From SZUA-545 sp050297855 (lineage in GTDB: Bacteria; Campylobacterota; Campylobacteria; Campylobacterales; SZUA-545): a stretch of 64,000 bases of DNA. Below the pieces are notes generated by a model. The model was not told the DNA's origin. It worked only from the letters and a program-made list of their open reading frames with translations, and ran no database searches. Positions 17,454 through 26,740 of this stretch are shown here, in pieces (position 1 is the first letter of the stretch; the number at the start of each line of letters is the position of its first letter). The stretch is from the NCBI GenBank assembly GCA_050297855.1, contig JBNKTC010000020.1, forward strand, positions 186,001 to 250,000. The letters run 5' to 3'. Position numbers and translations under genes: made by a program.

Positions 17454-17541
17454 TATAATTATCATAATTAAAAAACAACCCCTCCCCCTTTTCTTTAAAT
17501 AATGGCCGTTTAGTATCCATTTAACCGACTTCTGCTACAAT
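17454..17541 (+). promoter_or_regulatory. Divergent intergenic promoter region; extended -10 before bamD
   Basis: The 172-base gap between mshQ (minus) and bamD (plus) is AT-rich. TATAAT stands at 17454-17459, and TGC followed by TACAAT at 17533-17541 makes an extended -10 box some 28 bases before the bamD GTG. The second is the better placed candidate for bamD. Confidence 0.45.
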
Positions 17542-17568
17542 CCTCGTCTTTAATGAAAGGCTGTCAAC

Positions 17569-18201
17569 GTGCTAAAAGTAGTTTTATTACCACTGATTTT
17601 TTTATTTTTTACCGGATGTTCGGACAAGGAACCCGAAAGCAACCAGCCGGCGATCTACTGGTACCAGAAGATCGTCAAGGAGGCGGGACGGGGCAACCTG
17701 GACGGCGCAGGGGATTACTACACCTCCCTCCAGGGTGAACACATCCGCTCCCCGCTGCTGGGGGAAGCGATGCTCATCATGGCTACGGCTCATATGAAGT
17801 CAGAGGAGTACCTGCTGGCCAACTACTATTACGATGAGTACATCAAGCGGTTCGGGACCAAACGGACCATCCCGTATATCAAGTTTCTAAAACTCAAAGC
17901 CAATTACTACGGCCTTCAAAACCCCAAACGGGACCAGAAGCTGATCCTGGATACGAAAGAGGAGTCCGAACGCTATACCGGGACCTACCCCGATTCGGAG
18001 TACACGCCGTTTGCCAAGACGATCATCTCCAACATCGTGGCCACAGAAGACCAGATGAACAAAGAGATCGCCGAGCTGTATGACCGGATCGAAAAACCCA
18101 AGGGTGCGGAGTACTACCGTGCCAAAAACGCCTCCTCTTTTATTACGGGCGTTACGATCGTCCACCCCGAGACCTCATGGCTGCGGGACCTGTTTGAATA
18201 A
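17569..18201 (+). CDS. bamD: Outer membrane assembly lipoprotein BamD
   Basis: Lipoprotein of the BAM complex that inserts beta-barrel proteins into the outer membrane. It has 210 residues. The signal ends in a lipobox FFTGC with Cys17, followed by TPR-like helical repeats such as SPLLGEAMLIMATAHMKSEEY and LLANYYYDEYIKRFG, the BamD/YfiO pattern where regular helix pairs scaffold BamA. Start is GTG at 17569 with AAAGG upstream. In Campylobacterota bamD commonly precedes lon, as here, with a gap of only 16 bases. Confidence 0.88.
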   Translation: MLKVVLLPLIFLFFTGCSDKEPESNQPAIYWYQKIVKEAGRGNLDGAGDYYTSLQGEHIRSPLLGEAMLIMATAHMKSEEYLLANYYYDEYIKRFGTKRTIPYIKFLKLKANYYGLQNPKRDQKLILDTKEESERYTGTYPDSEYTPFAKTIISNIVATEDQMNKEIAELYDRIEKPKGAEYYRAKNASSFITGVTIVHPETSWLRDLFE

Positions 18202-18217
18202 CTATTAGGAGAACCAC

Positions 18218-20632
18218 GTGCAACTAACCGATTATGAAGAATTTCCGCACGACATTCCGATTATTGTCGAAAACGAACTATTTTTATACCCTTTTATGAT
18301 CTCCCCGATCTTCCTTGCTGATGAGCGGAGTATCGAGGCGGTCAACGACGCCATGGCCAACGACTCGCTGCTGATGGTCTGCCCCTCCAAAGGGGGTGAC
18401 GAACCGGAACTCTTCGAAGAGTTCTACGATGCCGGCGTCATCGGCTCCATCATGCGAAAGGTGGTCCTGCCCGACAAGCGGATCAAGATCCTCTTCCAGG
18501 GTCTTAGCCGCGGACGCATCGTCAAACCCGTCTCCAGCGACCCCTTTATCGCCACCGTCGACATCATCGACACAAGACCCTATGACGAAGCACGGGTCGA
18601 AGCGATGCTGGAGAACCTGCGCGAACACGTCAAGACCCTCTCCAATATGAGCAACTACTTCCCTGCCGACCTGCTCAATACGATCTACGAAAGCACCGAT
18701 CCCGGCCGCATCATCGACCTGATCGCCAGTACGATCCGGCTCAAGCGGGAGCAGGCGTACAAGCTCTTCATCCAGACCGATGTGGAAGACCGGCTGCTGA
18801 TGCTGATCGAACTGGTCCTGGAGCAGATCGAACAGTCCAAACTCCAAAAGGAGATCAAGACCAAGGTCCACTCCAAGATCGACCAGGTCAACCGCGAATA
18901 CTTCCTCAAAGAGCAGCTTAAGCAGATCAAAAAAGAGCTGGGGGAGGACACCCAGAAAGAGGAAGAGATCGAGGAGTACTACGAAAAACTCGAAGCGAAA
19001 CAGAAGCATATGCCCGAACCGGCGTATAAAGAGACAAAAAAACAGATCGACCGCCTCAGCCGCATGCACCCCGACAGTGCCGATGCCAACCTGCTGCAGA
19101 CCTATATCGAGTGGTCTTTGGAGCTGCCCTTTGGCAAATACTCCAAGGCCAAACTGGACATCGATGCGGTGGAAAAACGGCTTGACGACGACCACTACTC
19201 CCTGAAAAAACCGAAGGAGCGGATCGTCGAGTTCTTCGCCGTTAAAGAGATGCTGGAGCTTCGCGGCATCGCCGAAAAAGAGTCCAAGGGGACGATCCTC
19301 TGTTTCGTCGGCCCTCCCGGGGTCGGGAAGACTTCCCTTGCCAACTCCATCGCCAAGGCGCTCAAACGCGAACTGGTCCGTATCGCCCTGGGCGGTCTGG
19401 AAGATGTGAGCGAACTGAGGGGACACCGACGGACCTACATCGGCGCCATGCCGGGACGCATCGTCCAGGGTCTCATCAGTGCCAAGAGCATGAACCCGGT
19501 CATCGTCCTGGACGAGCTGGACAAAGTGGGCCGTACGATGCGCGGTGACCCCACGGCCGCCCTGCTGGAGATCCTGGACCCGGAACAGAACGACAAGTTC
19601 CGCGACTACTACCTCAACTACGACCTGGACCTCTCCCAGGTGATCTTTATCGCCACGGCCAACGACCTGGGCACGATCCCTGCCCCCCTGCGCGACCGGC
19701 TGGAGTTTATCCAGGTCAGCAGCTACACGCCCCAGGAGAAGTTCGAGATCGCCAAGCGCTACCTGATCGGCCAGGAGCTCAAAAAACACGGGCTTAAAAA
19801 GATGGAACTCACCATCGCCCCGGCAGCCCTTAAAGAGCTGATCGAAAAGCATACACGTGAAGCGGGGGTACGGAACCTGCGCCGCAAGATCGCCACGCTG
19901 GTGCGCAAATCGGTCAAACGCCTCCTGGAAGACAAGACCCTGGGCAAGATCTCCATCACGACCAAAAACCTGAGCGAGTTTATGGACAAAGAGGTCTTTA
20001 CGATCGACGAAGCGGACAAGAAAAACGTCGTCGGTGTCGTCAACGGCCTCGCCTGGACAGCCGTCGGCGGCGACGTGCTGAAGATCGAAGCGATCAAGAT
20101 CCGCGGCAAGGGGATGATGGTACTGACGGGAAGCCTCGGTGACGTGATGAAAGAGTCGGCCAAGATCGCCCAGACGGTTGTCAAGACCCTGATCGATACC
20201 AAAAAACTGCCGATCGATCCCAAACTGATCCCGGTCATGCCCCAGGAGAAAGAGAAAAAGATCAAACCAAGTGCGAGCGATATCTACAACCGCTACGATC
20301 TGCACCTGCACATCCCCGAAGGGGCCACGCCCAAAGACGGGCCGAGTGCGGGGATCACGATGGCGTGTGCCATCGCCTCGATCCTGAGTGAAAGAAAAGT
20401 CTACGCCAACGTCGCCATGACGGGAGAGCTGACCCTAAGCGGCAAAGTGCTGCCTATCGGCGGGCTTAAAGAGAAGCTGATCGCCGCGCACAAGGCGAAG
20501 ATGAAAAAGGTCCTGATCCCCACAAAGAACTACGATCGTGACCTGGACGAGATCCCGGACGAGGTAAAAGGAAACCTCGAGATCGTCGCCGTCGAGACCA
20601 TCGAAGAGGTTTTAAAACACGTCCTTGTATAA
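18218..20632 (+). CDS. lon: ATP-dependent protease La
   Basis: Cytoplasmic AAA+ serine protease, 804 residues, that degrades misfolded and regulatory proteins. The order is normal: N-terminal substrate domain to about 205, coiled-coil region to about 310, AAA+ domain with Walker A GPPGVGKTS near 365 and Walker B VIVLDELDK, then the protease domain with Ser710 in PKDGPSAG and Lys753 in GGLKEK. Start is GTG with AGGAG eight bases before. A TATAAT box overlaps its stop codon and probably serves the next gene. Confidence 0.96.
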   Translation: MQLTDYEEFPHDIPIIVENELFLYPFMISPIFLADERSIEAVNDAMANDSLLMVCPSKGGDEPELFEEFYDAGVIGSIMRKVVLPDKRIKILFQGLSRGRIVKPVSSDPFIATVDIIDTRPYDEARVEAMLENLREHVKTLSNMSNYFPADLLNTIYESTDPGRIIDLIASTIRLKREQAYKLFIQTDVEDRLLMLIELVLEQIEQSKLQKEIKTKVHSKIDQVNREYFLKEQLKQIKKELGEDTQKEEEIEEYYEKLEAKQKHMPEPAYKETKKQIDRLSRMHPDSADANLLQTYIEWSLELPFGKYSKAKLDIDAVEKRLDDDHYSLKKPKERIVEFFAVKEMLELRGIAEKESKGTILCFVGPPGVGKTSLANSIAKALKRELVRIALGGLEDVSELRGHRRTYIGAMPGRIVQGLISAKSMNPVIVLDELDKVGRTMRGDPTAALLEILDPEQNDKFRDYYLNYDLDLSQVIFIATANDLGTIPAPLRDRLEFIQVSSYTPQEKFEIAKRYLIGQELKKHGLKKMELTIAPAALKELIEKHTREAGVRNLRRKIATLVRKSVKRLLEDKTLGKISITTKNLSEFMDKEVFTIDEADKKNVVGVVNGLAWTAVGGDVLKIEAIKIRGKGMMVLTGSLGDVMKESAKIAQTVVKTLIDTKKLPIDPKLIPVMPQEKEKKIKPSASDIYNRYDLHLHIPEGATPKDGPSAGITMACAIASILSERKVYANVAMTGELTLSGKVLPIGGLKEKLIAAHKAKMKKVLIPTKNYDRDLDEIPDEVKGNLEIVAVETIEEVLKHVLV

Positions 20633-20759
20633 TGGATTCCATCCAGAGTTAAATTAAGCATTTTTTTCAAGCTATTCTGCCGCAAAAGCGGCTAGCTTTA
20701 GTGCCATAGCGGCAAGCGTAGTGAAAAGGATTTTATTCTTTTCACGTTAAGGAGGAAAT
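20628..20759 (+). promoter_or_regulatory. rplI promoter box and structured leader
   Basis: A perfect TATAAT (20628-20633) overlaps the lon stop. The following leader of about 120 bases holds two perfect hairpins: GCCGC/GCGGC with loop AAAA (20679-20692), and GTGAAAAG/CTTTTCAC with a 9-base loop (20721-20745). The second ends five bases before the GGAGG ribosome site of rplI. No T run follows either stem, so these look like translation or stability elements rather than terminators. Confidence 0.5.
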
Positions 20760-21203
20760 ATGAAAGTACTGTTAATCAAAGATGTCAAAGGCCTGGGCAA
20801 AGCGGGCGAAGTCAAAGAGGTCAAGGAGGGTTACGGCAACAACTTCCTGATCGGAAAAGGGCTTGCCAAAGCCGCCACACCGGCGGTCCTCGCCCAGTAT
20901 AAAGCGGAGCAGAAAAAACAGGCGGAAGCGGAAGCAGCCGAGATGGCCCGCCTGAAAGAGCTCGCCGCCAAACTGGAAAAGGCGGAGGTCAAACTCTCCA
21001 AAAAAGTGGGCGATAACGGCCACCTCTTCGGTGCCGTCACCAAAGACGAGATCGCCCACGCCTTTACCGAAGCGGGCTATGAATTCGATAAAAAAGCCGT
21101 CGAGATCGCCAACCCCATCAAGGAGCTGGGCAAGCATGACATCAGCATCAAGTTGGGTCACGGCCTCCACCCCAAGACCCATATTGAAATCGTAGGCGAA
21201 TAA
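20760..21203 (+). CDS. rplI: 50S ribosomal protein L9
   Basis: Structural protein of the large ribosomal subunit that binds 23S rRNA, 147 residues. N-domain MKVLLIKDVKGLGKAGEV and the signature GYGNNFLIGKGLAKAAT are canonical. A charged helix of about 40-80 links to the C-domain ending in HPKTHIEIVGE. GGAGG lies five bases before the ATG. The stop overlaps the ATG of hslV (TAATG), so translation of the two is coupled. Confidence 0.96.
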   Translation: MKVLLIKDVKGLGKAGEVKEVKEGYGNNFLIGKGLAKAATPAVLAQYKAEQKKQAEAEAAEMARLKELAAKLEKAEVKLSKKVGDNGHLFGAVTKDEIAHAFTEAGYEFDKKAVEIANPIKELGKHDISIKLGHGLHPKTHIEIVGE

Positions 21204-21751
21204 TGTTCCACGCAACCACCATCCTGGCCTACAAAAAAAACGGCCGCGCCATCATCGGGGGCGACGGCCAGGTGAGCTTCGGCAACACCGTCCTCAAGGG
21301 CAATGCCACCAAGATCCGCAAACTCTATGAAGGCAAAGTCCTGGCGGGATTTGCCGGGAGTACAGCGGACGCCTTTAACCTTTTCGATATGTTTGAACGG
21401 ATGCTGGAAAACCACAAGGGTGACCTATTAAAGGCCGCTGTCTCTTTCTCAAAAGAGTGGCGCAAGGACAAGTACCTCAGACGGCTCGAAGCGATGATGC
21501 TGGTGCTTAATGCCGACCATCTCTTTATCCTCAGCGGTAACGGCGATGTCGTGGAGCCCGAGGATATGTCCATCGCCGCCATCGGCAGCGGGGGCAACTA
21601 CGCCCTGGCCGCGGCCAGAGCCCTGGACAAGCATGCCGATATGGACCCGGAACTCCTGGTCAAGGATGCCCTTACCATCGCCGGAGAGCTCTGCATCTAC
21701 ACCAACACCAATATCAAAACCCTCTCACTTGAAAAGGAAGGCAACGCATAA
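21203..21751 (+). CDS. hslV: HslV peptidase subunit of the HslUV protease
   Basis: Proteasome-like Thr peptidase that assembles as a double hexamer with HslU, 182 residues. IIGGDGQVSFGNTVLKG, LAGFAGSTADAF and AIGSGGNYALAAARAL are canonical. The N-terminus reads MFHATTI, so the catalytic Thr would be residue 5 instead of 2, and four residues rather than Met alone must be removed to expose it. The same extension is known to me from related Campylobacterota. It overlaps hslU (TAATGG). Confidence 0.93.
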   Translation: MFHATTILAYKKNGRAIIGGDGQVSFGNTVLKGNATKIRKLYEGKVLAGFAGSTADAFNLFDMFERMLENHKGDLLKAAVSFSKEWRKDKYLRRLEAMMLVLNADHLFILSGNGDVVEPEDMSIAAIGSGGNYALAAARALDKHADMDPELLVKDALTIAGELCIYTNTNIKTLSLEKEGNA

Positions 21752-23082
21752 TGGAGATGACACCCAAAGAGGTCGTAACCTACCTGGACAACTACATCAT
21801 CGGGCAGAAAGAGGCGAAAAAGTCCATCGCCATCGCCCTGAGAAACCGCTACCGCCGACTCAAACTCCCCACAGAGATCCGCGACGAGGTGGTGCCTAAA
21901 AACATCCTCATGATCGGACCGACCGGTGTCGGGAAGACCGAGATCGCCAGGCGGATGGCCAAGATGATGAACCTGCCGTTTGTCAAAGTCGAGGCGACCA
22001 AATACACCGAAGTAGGCTTCGTGGGCCGCGACGTCGAATCGATGATCCGCGACCTCGTCTATGATGCGGTCAAGATCGTCAAAGAGGAACACGCCGAGCG
22101 CAACCAGTCCAAGATCGACGACTATGTCGCCGAAAAGATCGCCAAAAAACTGCTTCCCGAACTCCCTGATGAGACCCCCGAAGAGAAGAAAGCAGAGTAT
22201 AAAAAGAGCTTTGAAAAGATGCTGGAGAAAGTCAAAAAAGGCGACGTCGACCACCTGAGCGTCACGATCGAGACCAATCCCAAAAGCTCCATCGAATTTG
22301 TCGGGGCCGATGATACGATGCCGCCGGAATTCAACAAGCTCCAGGAGTCCTTCTCCAAGGTCTTCAGCTCCATGGGCGGCGAAATCAAAAAAGAGGTCAC
22401 TGTCAAGGACGCCAAGCAGATCCTAAAGAGCGAAGCCCGTGAAAACCTGCTCAATATGGACGAGATCCACCAAGAGGCCCTCAAGCGCGCCGAAAACGGC
22501 GGGATCATCTTCCTGGACGAGATGGACAAGATCTGCGTCGGGGACAAGACAGGCCGCAACGATCCGAGCAAAGAGGGAGTCCAGCGGGATCTCCTTCCCA
22601 TAGTCGAAGGGAGCACCGTCAGCACCAAGTACGGCGTCATCCGCACCGATCACATCCTCTTTATCGCCGCCGGGGCATTCCATATCGCAAAACCCAGCGA
22701 CCTCATCGCCGAGCTGCAGGGTCGGTTCCCCCTCCGGGTAGAGCTTAACTCCCTGGACGAGGATACCCTCTACCAGATCCTTAAAAGCACTAAAAACTCT
22801 CTTCTAAAGCAGTACGAAGAGCTGCTAAAAGTCGAAGAGGTCTACCTGAGCTTCGAAGAGGAGGCGATCAAGCAGATGGCCAAACTGGCCCACCGCGCCA
22901 ACGAAAAAACCGAAGACATCGGGGCCAGACGCCTCCATACGATCATCGAAAAGGTGCTCGAGGACATCAGCTTCGAAGCCGAAGAGCACAAGGGCAAGAA
23001 GATCCCTGTGACCAAAGAGCTGGTGGACAGCAAACTGACAACGCTGGTGGAGAACGAAGACTACACCCGCTATATCCTATAA
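21751..23082 (+). CDS. hslU: HslU ATPase/unfoldase subunit
   Basis: AAA+ ATPase that unfolds substrates and feeds them to HslV, 443 residues as usual. N-terminus TPKEVVTYLDNYIIGQKEAK, Walker A GPTGVGKTE, pore motif region EVGFVGRDVESM, the I-domain about 110-240, Walker B GGIIFLDEMDKI and the sensor/arginine part GRFPLRVEL are all present. The C-terminus DYTRYIL is the tail that docks into HslV. It is followed after nine bases by era. Confidence 0.96.
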   Translation: MEMTPKEVVTYLDNYIIGQKEAKKSIAIALRNRYRRLKLPTEIRDEVVPKNILMIGPTGVGKTEIARRMAKMMNLPFVKVEATKYTEVGFVGRDVESMIRDLVYDAVKIVKEEHAERNQSKIDDYVAEKIAKKLLPELPDETPEEKKAEYKKSFEKMLEKVKKGDVDHLSVTIETNPKSSIEFVGADDTMPPEFNKLQESFSKVFSSMGGEIKKEVTVKDAKQILKSEARENLLNMDEIHQEALKRAENGGIIFLDEMDKICVGDKTGRNDPSKEGVQRDLLPIVEGSTVSTKYGVIRTDHILFIAAGAFHIAKPSDLIAELQGRFPLRVELNSLDEDTLYQILKSTKNSLLKQYEELLKVEEVYLSFEEEAIKQMAKLAHRANEKTEDIGARRLHTIIEKVLEDISFEAEEHKGKKIPVTKELVDSKLTTLVENEDYTRYIL

Positions 23083-23091
23083 AGGCTTCCC

Positions 23092-24003
23092 ATGCCACTC
23101 GAAGAGTTTGACCACGACGGCCCAACCAAGTGCGGGTTCGTCTCCATTATCGGACGCCCCAATGTCGGCAAAAGCACCCTGCTCAATGCCATGATGAACG
23201 AAAAACTGGCCCTGGTCTCCCATAAGGCCAATGCGACGCGCAAACGGATGAACGCCATCGCCATGTACAAAGATGCCCAGATCATCTTCGTCGACACCCC
23301 GGGACTGCACGAAAAGGAGAAACTCCTCAACCAGTTTATGCTGGCCGAAGCGGTCAAGGCGATCGGGGATTCGGATATGACGGTCTTCATCGCCGATGCG
23401 AGGGACTCCCTTGAGCACTACAAAAAGTTCCTGGAGCTGACCAAGGAAGAGACACCGCACATCGTGGTTCTTAACAAGATCGACCAGACGACCCACGACG
23501 CCCTTTTAAAAAAGATCGAAGAGTACTCCGCCTACCAGGATAAGTTCCTCGAGCTGGTCAGTATCAGCGCGACGGACCCCTCTACCCTGGCTACCCTCTT
23601 CGAGGCGATCGTCAAGCACCTCCCCGAAGGCCCCTACCTCTACGAGACGGACCTCCTGACGACCGAAACGACGGCGGATATCTACAAGGAATTCATCCGG
23701 GAAGCGATCTTTAACGGCCTTAGCGACGAGATCCCCTACGAGTCCGACGTCGTCGTCAACGAACTCAAAGAGACGCCCAAACTGGTCAGCATCAAGGCGA
23801 CGATCATCATCGAGAAAGACTCCCAAAAAGGGATCATCATCGGCAAGGGCGGTGCCACGATCAAACGGATCGGCAAGAGCGCCCGCCATACGATCGAAGA
23901 GTTCGCGGAGAAAAAGGTCTTTTTGGAACTCTTTGTCAAAGTCAAACGGGGCTGGAGCAAAAACCGCCGCGACCTCTCCGATATCGGATACGAGTACGAC
24001 TGA
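23092..24003 (+). CDS. era: GTPase Era
   Basis: Small GTPase needed for 30S ribosome maturation; binds the 3' end of 16S rRNA through a KH domain. It has 303 residues. G1 is GRPNVGKST, G3 DTPGLH, G4 NKID, and the KH domain has IIGKGGATIKRIGKSAR near 245. Normal length. The last codons and stop are part of a 14-bp terminator stem (listed separately). Confidence 0.95.
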   Translation: MPLEEFDHDGPTKCGFVSIIGRPNVGKSTLLNAMMNEKLALVSHKANATRKRMNAIAMYKDAQIIFVDTPGLHEKEKLLNQFMLAEAVKAIGDSDMTVFIADARDSLEHYKKFLELTKEETPHIVVLNKIDQTTHDALLKKIEEYSAYQDKFLELVSISATDPSTLATLFEAIVKHLPEGPYLYETDLLTTETTADIYKEFIREAIFNGLSDEIPYESDVVVNELKETPKLVSIKATIIIEKDSQKGIIIGKGGATIKRIGKSARHTIEEFAEKKVFLELFVKVKRGWSKNRRDLSDIGYEYD

Positions 24004-24034
24004 GCCGTACTCGTATCCGGGCCTTCGTTTTTTT
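23985..24034 (+). terminator. Strong terminator built into the 3' end of era
   Basis: Perfect 14-bp stem: 23985-23998 pairs with 24006-24019, loop ACTGAGC, followed by a run of seven T at 24028-24034. The 5' arm is coding (last codons of era) and the loop contains the stop. It ends the bamD-to-era transcription unit. Confidence 0.85.
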
Positions 24035-24144
24035 CACTCCATACCCTCTCTTCTCTCTTTTTTATCGACACCTCTTCAATGTAACCATTCTGTAAGTTTT
24101 CATAAACTAAGATGAACAAATAATAAATATAAGATGAATAAAAA

Positions 24145-25686
24145 ATGGCAAACGAACCCGTCAAACATTCCGTTTCGGTGTACGATAGCAGTAAAAACGG
24201 CCACATTTTCCTTCTTACCGGCCAGGCCATCCATACTCATCCGCCCGATTCGGGGAAAATAGCTTGTACATGCAGTATCGGCCTGATCAGCGACAAGGAG
24301 ATCATCAGCTACTCTTTTGACGTCCCCAAGGGTCTTCCCGAAACAGAACTGGACGATACGGTTGAGATCCGTATGTACCAGGATGCGGGACTGAACCATA
24401 TGATCGATTATAAGATCGTCTATGCCGTCCGCGACTCCCTCCTGGATATCCAAAATCACTCCGTTACCGCCTTTGCCCTGCCCCCCGTACAGTCGGACAG
24501 TAGGTTTGCCTCCTTCAGAGAACAGTGCGACTATATCGATGCGATCCTTCCCGGTTCGACTCTCCCCTTCTCCCTCTACAGTGCCGAAATCCTGGAACCC
24601 AGACACGACATCTTTATCTATATCAAAGAGGAAGAGACCACATTCGCACTCTTTTCCGAAGGCAGGTTCGTCTATGCCAAGAGCATCGGAAACGGGCTGC
24701 GGGGCCTCCACGGCACATTTGTCAAAGAGAACAACGAGGGGATCGACTACGATACGTTTATCACTGCCCTGACCAGACAGGGCGTCGACCCGATGCGATT
24801 CAACGACGACCCCGTTATCTTCCACCGCGATATCGCCGCACTCCTGGAACGGAGCCTGGGCGAGATCAACAATATAATCCAATACGCCCGCCGTATCGCC
24901 GGTATCCAGGGGATCGACCGGGTCTTTATCGGGACCCAGCACGGCACGGTTCCCGGACTGGAATCCCTTGTCGCAACCGTTACGGGTATCCGGGGTGAAT
25001 CCTTTCACTTTTTTACACCCTTTTACTCTGACGAAGACCCCTATGTGGATCAGACCGTCATCCTCGCCCTCATCGAGGCAGAAAACGTCCGCACCGGCCG
25101 CCGTCCCAACCCCTTTAACCTGAGCGTCTACCCCCGTCCCCCCGGTTTTTTCAGGCGCGACAGCGGCAGGCTGCTGCTGAGCTCCGCTGCCGCCGTGCTT
25201 CTCTTTGGGGCCTATCCCCTTTTCCTGGCCGTCGACACCCACTGGAAAAGCCGCAGTTACGATACAACCATGGACCGGCTCCACATCTCCCAGGAGGAGT
25301 TTGTCACTTTCAAGGAAAACCAGAAAGAGATCCAGAAGAGAAGAAACCGCTACACGGCCCTTTTACAGGCCGAACAGCAGCGCCACGGGGAACAGATCAC
25401 CCTGCTTAAGAGGATCGACGCAAAACAGAATAGCCATCGCAGCAAGACCCGGACCCTCGCACTTCTCTTCCAACTGCTCACCCGCCACCGCCTGAAGATA
25501 GAGACCCTGGCCGTCGATGCCGACCGTTACCGGCTGGACCTGCGCAGTGCCAAAGACGCCTATGTGACCGCCTTTTTAAAAAGCATCAGCAGACACAAAA
25601 AGATGCATGTGGATATGGACACCTATGCCTACAACCCTGCCATTAACGCCTATCGGACGAGTATCCGTATCGAGGTCACCCCATGA
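24145..25686 (+). CDS. MshI-like pilus assembly protein (PilM-PilN type fusion)
   Basis: Protein of 513 residues. The first about 330 residues resemble an actin-like PilM/MshI cytoplasmic domain (SIGLISDKEIISYSFDVP, EETTFALFSEGRFVYAKSIG). One membrane helix follows at about 350-368 (LLLSSAAAVLLFGAYPLFL), then a coiled coil (EFVTFKENQKEIQKRRNRY) and a PilN-like periplasmic ferredoxin-fold domain. In MSHA systems MshI joins the two parts in this way. It is the first gene of the pilus machine operon; the preceding 140 bases are AT-rich with no clear ribosome site. Name rests on architecture and gene order. Confidence 0.7.
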   Translation: MANEPVKHSVSVYDSSKNGHIFLLTGQAIHTHPPDSGKIACTCSIGLISDKEIISYSFDVPKGLPETELDDTVEIRMYQDAGLNHMIDYKIVYAVRDSLLDIQNHSVTAFALPPVQSDSRFASFREQCDYIDAILPGSTLPFSLYSAEILEPRHDIFIYIKEEETTFALFSEGRFVYAKSIGNGLRGLHGTFVKENNEGIDYDTFITALTRQGVDPMRFNDDPVIFHRDIAALLERSLGEINNIIQYARRIAGIQGIDRVFIGTQHGTVPGLESLVATVTGIRGESFHFFTPFYSDEDPYVDQTVILALIEAENVRTGRRPNPFNLSVYPRPPGFFRRDSGRLLLSSAAAVLLFGAYPLFLAVDTHWKSRSYDTTMDRLHISQEEFVTFKENQKEIQKRRNRYTALLQAEQQRHGEQITLLKRIDAKQNSHRSKTRTLALLFQLLTRHRLKIETLAVDADRYRLDLRSAKDAYVTAFLKSISRHKKMHVDMDTYAYNPAINAYRTSIRIEVTP

Positions 25687-26345
25687 TGCGCAGATCCAAA
25701 GAACGGGTTTTAGGCTGGATGGCAGCCCTGGATACCGTTATGGCCCGGCGAACCGGCAGGGAGCGGCTGATTATCTTCCTGATGCCGCTGCTTTTATGCG
25801 GGTATCTCATCCACTACTACATCACCCCCGTGCAGCAAAAAGCCAACCGGGCCGTCACGGAAAAACTCGCGGCCATCCGTTCCGAGATCAACGGCTACCG
25901 GCAGCAGCTGACCGATACATCGGACCGCGGCAGCACCTACCTGGGCCGGATGGACAAAGAGAACCGGCTGCTCCAAGAGAAGATCGCGGCCGCCAAAGAC
26001 CTGACACGCTATACCCAAAGTCGCCTCGACTCCCTCGGATTTGTCCGCTTTACCCCAGAAAACCGTTTCCGCTTTCTCGACCGGGTGGTTACCTACGCCG
26101 AACATAACGGTATCGTTCTGGGCACCCTTGCCAACACGCACTACCCCGACCGGGGCAATGCGACCCGTTTTACCCGGGTACTGCGCGTCGATTTTAACGC
26201 CACCGGGCGTTACGGCGATATGATCCGCTTTATCCGTACCATCGAAAGCGACCGCAGTATCACCGACATCGAACGGCTGGTTTTGCAAAGCGGACCGAAG
26301 CTCTCGGCGGAGTTCACCCTCTCCCTCTGGGGAGTCATACCGTGA
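25683..26345 (+). CDS. MshJ/PilO-like pilus assembly protein
   Basis: Bitopic inner-membrane protein of 220 residues: basic N-terminus, one helix at about 30-48 (LIIFLMPLLLCGYLIHYYI), a coiled coil to about 105 and a C-terminal ferredoxin-like domain (FTRVLRVDFNATGRYGDMIRF), the PilO/GspM plan. It would pair with the MshI periplasmic domain in the alignment subcomplex. ATG overlaps the mshI stop by four bases, and its own stop overlaps the next start. Confidence 0.7.
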   Translation: MMRRSKERVLGWMAALDTVMARRTGRERLIIFLMPLLLCGYLIHYYITPVQQKANRAVTEKLAAIRSEINGYRQQLTDTSDRGSTYLGRMDKENRLLQEKIAAAKDLTRYTQSRLDSLGFVRFTPENRFRFLDRVVTYAEHNGIVLGTLANTHYPDRGNATRFTRVLRVDFNATGRYGDMIRFIRTIESDRSITDIERLVLQSGPKLSAEFTLSLWGVIP

Positions 26346-26740
26346 AGATGCCGCACCTGTCTGCACTTTTGCTGCTGCCGGCTCTCCTTGCTTCAGAAGG
26401 GGGGAAAGAGCAGGTCGACCGCCTTATGGCACATATCACGGTCCAGCGGGAACTCCCGGCGATACCGACCGGACACACCCCCTTCGTCACGGCAGAAACA
26501 GCGAACCCGAAAGTGCGGCAGGATCCGCCCAAGACAGTGACGCCCCGCGTAGCTCTTCAGGGGATCATTAACAAAAAAGCCCTCATCAACGACCGCCTCT
26601 ACGGCGTCGGGGAGCCCGTCGGGGAGTACCGTCTCCAGAGCGTCACGGAAAGGGGTGTCACCCTCATAAAAAACGATCGTCTCTACCGTATCAGCTTAGC
26701 ACCGGGCAACGGCAAAATCCAACTCAAGCGAGGCAGATAA
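26342..26740 (+). CDS. MshK/PilP-like periplasmic pilus protein
   Basis: Small exported protein, 132 residues. The signal peptide is PHLSALLLLPALLASEGG and the C-terminal part RVALQGIINKKALINDRLYGVGEPVGEYRLQSV resembles GspC/PilP HR-like domains that link inner-membrane proteins to the secretin. Start is GTG at 26342 overlapping the preceding stop (GTGA); an ATG two codons later is possible. It directly precedes the secretin gene, as mshK does in MSHA loci. Confidence 0.65.
   Translation: MKMPHLSALLLLPALLASEGGKEQVDRLMAHITVQRELPAIPTGHTPFVTAETANPKVRQDPPKTVTPRVALQGIINKKALINDRLYGVGEPVGEYRLQSVTERGVTLIKNDRLYRISLAPGNGKIQLKRGR

Noticed and set aside
18284..20311. A 675-codon open frame on the minus strand of lon
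   Set aside because: It is a by-product of GC-rich codons in lon; it has no ribosome site or family features, and lon is certain.
24100..25284. A 394-codon frame antisense to mshI
   Set aside because: Shadow of a real gene; no start signal and no domain.
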